The translations under genes and the position numbers were made by a program. Shown in pieces: positions 62,701 to 64,000 of a stretch of 64,000 bases of DNA (position 1 is the first letter of the stretch; every line of letters begins with the position of its first letter). The DNA lies in assembly GCF_018336155.1 (NCBI RefSeq), contig NZ_JAGYHF010000004.1, positions 461,514 to 525,513 of the forward strand, in the 5' to 3' direction. Below the pieces are notes generated by a model. It was not told the DNA's origin, did no database searches, and was given only the letters and a program-made list of their open reading frames with translations. This DNA is from Pseudomonas rustica (GTDB lineage Bacteria; Pseudomonadota; Gammaproteobacteria; Pseudomonadales; Pseudomonadaceae).

Positions 62701-62728
62701 GTGGAATAACCTGCCACGGCGGACGTCT
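62701..62728 (+). promoter_or_regulatory. ECF-sigma-type promoter of the sigma/anti-sigma operon
   Basis: GTGGAATAA, 14 bases, CGTCT, identical in both blocks to the divergent copy. Predicted start is about 28 bases before the sigma-factor ATG. It implies autoregulation. Confidence 0.7.
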
Positions 62729-62762
62729 CCCTAGTCCACAGCGTAGTGACTAGCAGAACTTC

Positions 62763-63269
62763 ATGAGCGAATTCGACGAACAGTTGAGAGAAATCATTCC
62801 CAGATTGCGCCGCTTTGCCGTGTCGTTGACGCGCAACAGCAGCAGCGCTGACGATCTGGTGCAGGCGAGCCTGGAGCGCGCCCTGTCGAGTTGGGGCGAT
62901 AAACGTGCCGACGGCGATTTGCGAGCCTGGCTGTTTGCGATCCTCTATCGGCAATTTCTCGACGCCCATCGCCGCTCCCGGCGCTATGCGCGGATGCTCG
63001 AATTTTTCACCGGACGTGACGACGCCGAACCCTCGGTCGAACGCACAGTGATCGCCCAATCGACCCTGCAAGCCTTCGACCGACTGCCCACCGAACAGCG
63101 CGCCCTGCTGTTGATGGTCTCGGTCGAGGGCCTGACTTATAAAGAGGTCGCCGAGATTCTTGGCGCCCCGATCGGCACCGTGATGTCGCGCCTGTCCCGC
63201 GCCCGCCAGGCCTTGCGCCAACTCAGCGACGGCGAAATCAGCAGCCCTTCTTTGCGGATACTCAAATGA
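62763..63269 (+). CDS. ECF (sigma-70 family) RNA polymerase sigma factor
   Basis: A 168-aa ECF sigma factor. Region 2 spans about 10-75 (FAVSLTRNSSSADDLVQASL, then LRAWLFAILYRQFLDAHRRS) and region 4 about 110-160 (LPTEQRALLLMVSVEGLTYK, EVAEILGAPIGTVMSRLSRA). Its stop overlaps the next gene (ATGA), typical for a sigma/anti-sigma pair. The identical divergent promoters suggest it drives itself and the catalase/cytochrome operon. Confidence 0.95.
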   Translation: MSEFDEQLREIIPRLRRFAVSLTRNSSSADDLVQASLERALSSWGDKRADGDLRAWLFAILYRQFLDAHRRSRRYARMLEFFTGRDDAEPSVERTVIAQSTLQAFDRLPTEQRALLLMVSVEGLTYKEVAEILGAPIGTVMSRLSRARQALRQLSDGEISSPSLRILK

Positions 63270-64000
63270 TCAGCCTGCCTCCCAGCGAGCGTGATTTGCA
63301 CGCCTACATCGACCACCAGCTCAGCGACGCCGACCGGCGTGTGCTGGAAACCTGGCTGGCCGCTCACCCGGATGAAGCCGCGCAGGTGCGCGCCTGGCAA
63401 CAGGACGCCCAGCAACTGCGCGCGGCCCTCAGCGGCGCGTTGCAGCAACCAGCCAATCCGGAGCTTGACCCGGCGCTGATTCGTCAGCGCCGCCAACGCC
63501 AGTCACGGCGCCATCTGGCCAGTGCGGCGATGTTGCTGATCGCGGTCAGCATCGGTGGTTTCAGTGGTTGGCAGGCACGGGAAATGACCCTTGTGCGTTC
63601 TTCGATGTTGCCGATGACCGACGCCCTTCAGGCCTATCGATTGATTGCCCAGCAAGGCATGTTGCCGGCGGATTACAAAGTCGACAGTGACGGCGACATG
63701 CAGCGCTGGCTCGATCGATATTTCAATCAGGCCAGCCGTTTGCCAGATCTGAAAGCGGCCGGGTTTGAACCGGTCAGCGGGCGCCTGCTGAGCACCGACG
63801 AAGGCCCGGCGGCGATGGTGCTGTATGAGGATGGCAGCGGGCACAAAGTGAGTTTTTACGTGCGCCCGCCGGGGCCGAAGAACACCTTTTTACCGCGCGG
63901 TAGCCGCAGTGATGGGGATTTGCAGGCTGAGTACTGGTCGGGTGGCGGGTACAACTATGCGGTGGTGAGCCCGATCGAACTCAAGCCATCACTGCCATTG
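63266..64000 (+). CDS. Transmembrane anti-sigma factor, 3' end outside window
   Basis: At least 245 aa; the gene continues past the right edge. The cytoplasmic part (DLHAYIDHQLSDADRRVLET, AAHPDEAAQVRAWQQDAQQL) is the sigma-binding helical region, followed by one transmembrane helix (SAAMLLIAVSIGGFSGWQAR, about 85-104) and a periplasmic domain. No zinc-binding HxxxCxxC motif is visible, so it is not of the ZAS redox type. It should hold the ECF sigma inactive until a membrane or periplasmic signal arrives. The ATG overlaps the sigma gene stop. Confidence 0.9.
   Translation, partial: MISLPPSERDLHAYIDHQLSDADRRVLETWLAAHPDEAAQVRAWQQDAQQLRAALSGALQQPANPELDPALIRQRRQRQSRRHLASAAMLLIAVSIGGFSGWQAREMTLVRSSMLPMTDALQAYRLIAQQGMLPADYKVDSDGDMQRWLDRYFNQASRLPDLKAAGFEPVSGRLLSTDEGPAAMVLYEDGSGHKVSFYVRPPGPKNTFLPRGSRSDGDLQAEYWSGGGYNYAVVSPIELKPSLPL

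Overview
The window looks like chromosome of a fluorescent Pseudomonas of the P. fluorescens group. Evidence: protein sequences typical of the genus, GC-rich codon use, dense intergenic REP-type palindromes of the kinds known from P. fluorescens, and two sRNA genes characteristic of pseudomonads (a CrcZ-family RNA beside the HMG-CoA lyase gene, and a PrrF RNA under a Fur box). No phage, plasmid or insertion sequence was recognised. All assignments come from reading the sequence; no database was searched.

Layout. 1-8568: a heavy-metal resistance locus, with a PtrA-like periplasmic gene fragment, czcA-czcB-czcC on the minus strand and a divergent czcR-czcS two-component system. 8872-9539: a Phd/VapC-type toxin-antitoxin pair with a readable promoter/operator. 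9569-10760: repeats only, including a 266-bp tandem array. 10821-16789: a six-gene ABC importer operon in the order of the rhizobial glycerol system GlpSTPQUV, with a sigma-54 promoter, facing a divergent AcoR-type sigma-54 activator. 19054-20259: an MFS transporter. 20666-26810: a 3.07-kb tandem duplication of a ~900-aa Ig-like repeat protein gene, carrying a copied fragment of the cysS 3' end. 26647-31248: housekeeping genes cysS, glnS, ppiB and lpxH. 31417-36365: an EmrAB-type efflux system with outer-membrane lipoprotein and MarR repressor. 36770-42168: tamB and tamA. 42235-45487: a GNAT acetyltransferase, exonuclease III, and a phosphate-binding/OmpA fusion protein.

45704-58060 is mainly acyl-CoA metabolism: an acyl-CoA dehydrogenase with a divergent LysR regulator, then the leucine degradation regulon (liuR, liuE, an acyl-CoA synthetase, liuABCD). 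LiuR-type operators lie before liuR and before liuA. The crcY sRNA sits between liuE and the synthetase gene. 58101-60861 holds an S24-type repressor, a small Pseudomonas-specific protein, prrF and an M14-type carboxypeptidase. 60957-64000 is a stress-type unit: a catalase-related protein with a cytochrome b561, divergent from an ECF sigma/anti-sigma pair; both directions carry the same promoter element, which predicts an autoregulated regulon.

The least ordinary features are the tandem-duplicated Ig-like genes with their linked palindrome, the paired ECF promoters, the sigma-54 control region of the polyol importer, and the intergenic repeats (266-bp array, MITE-like elements, duplicated tamB 3' end). 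Most genes are recognisable family members. I saw no clearly unprecedented multi-gene system; the Ig-like pair has the least explained function.
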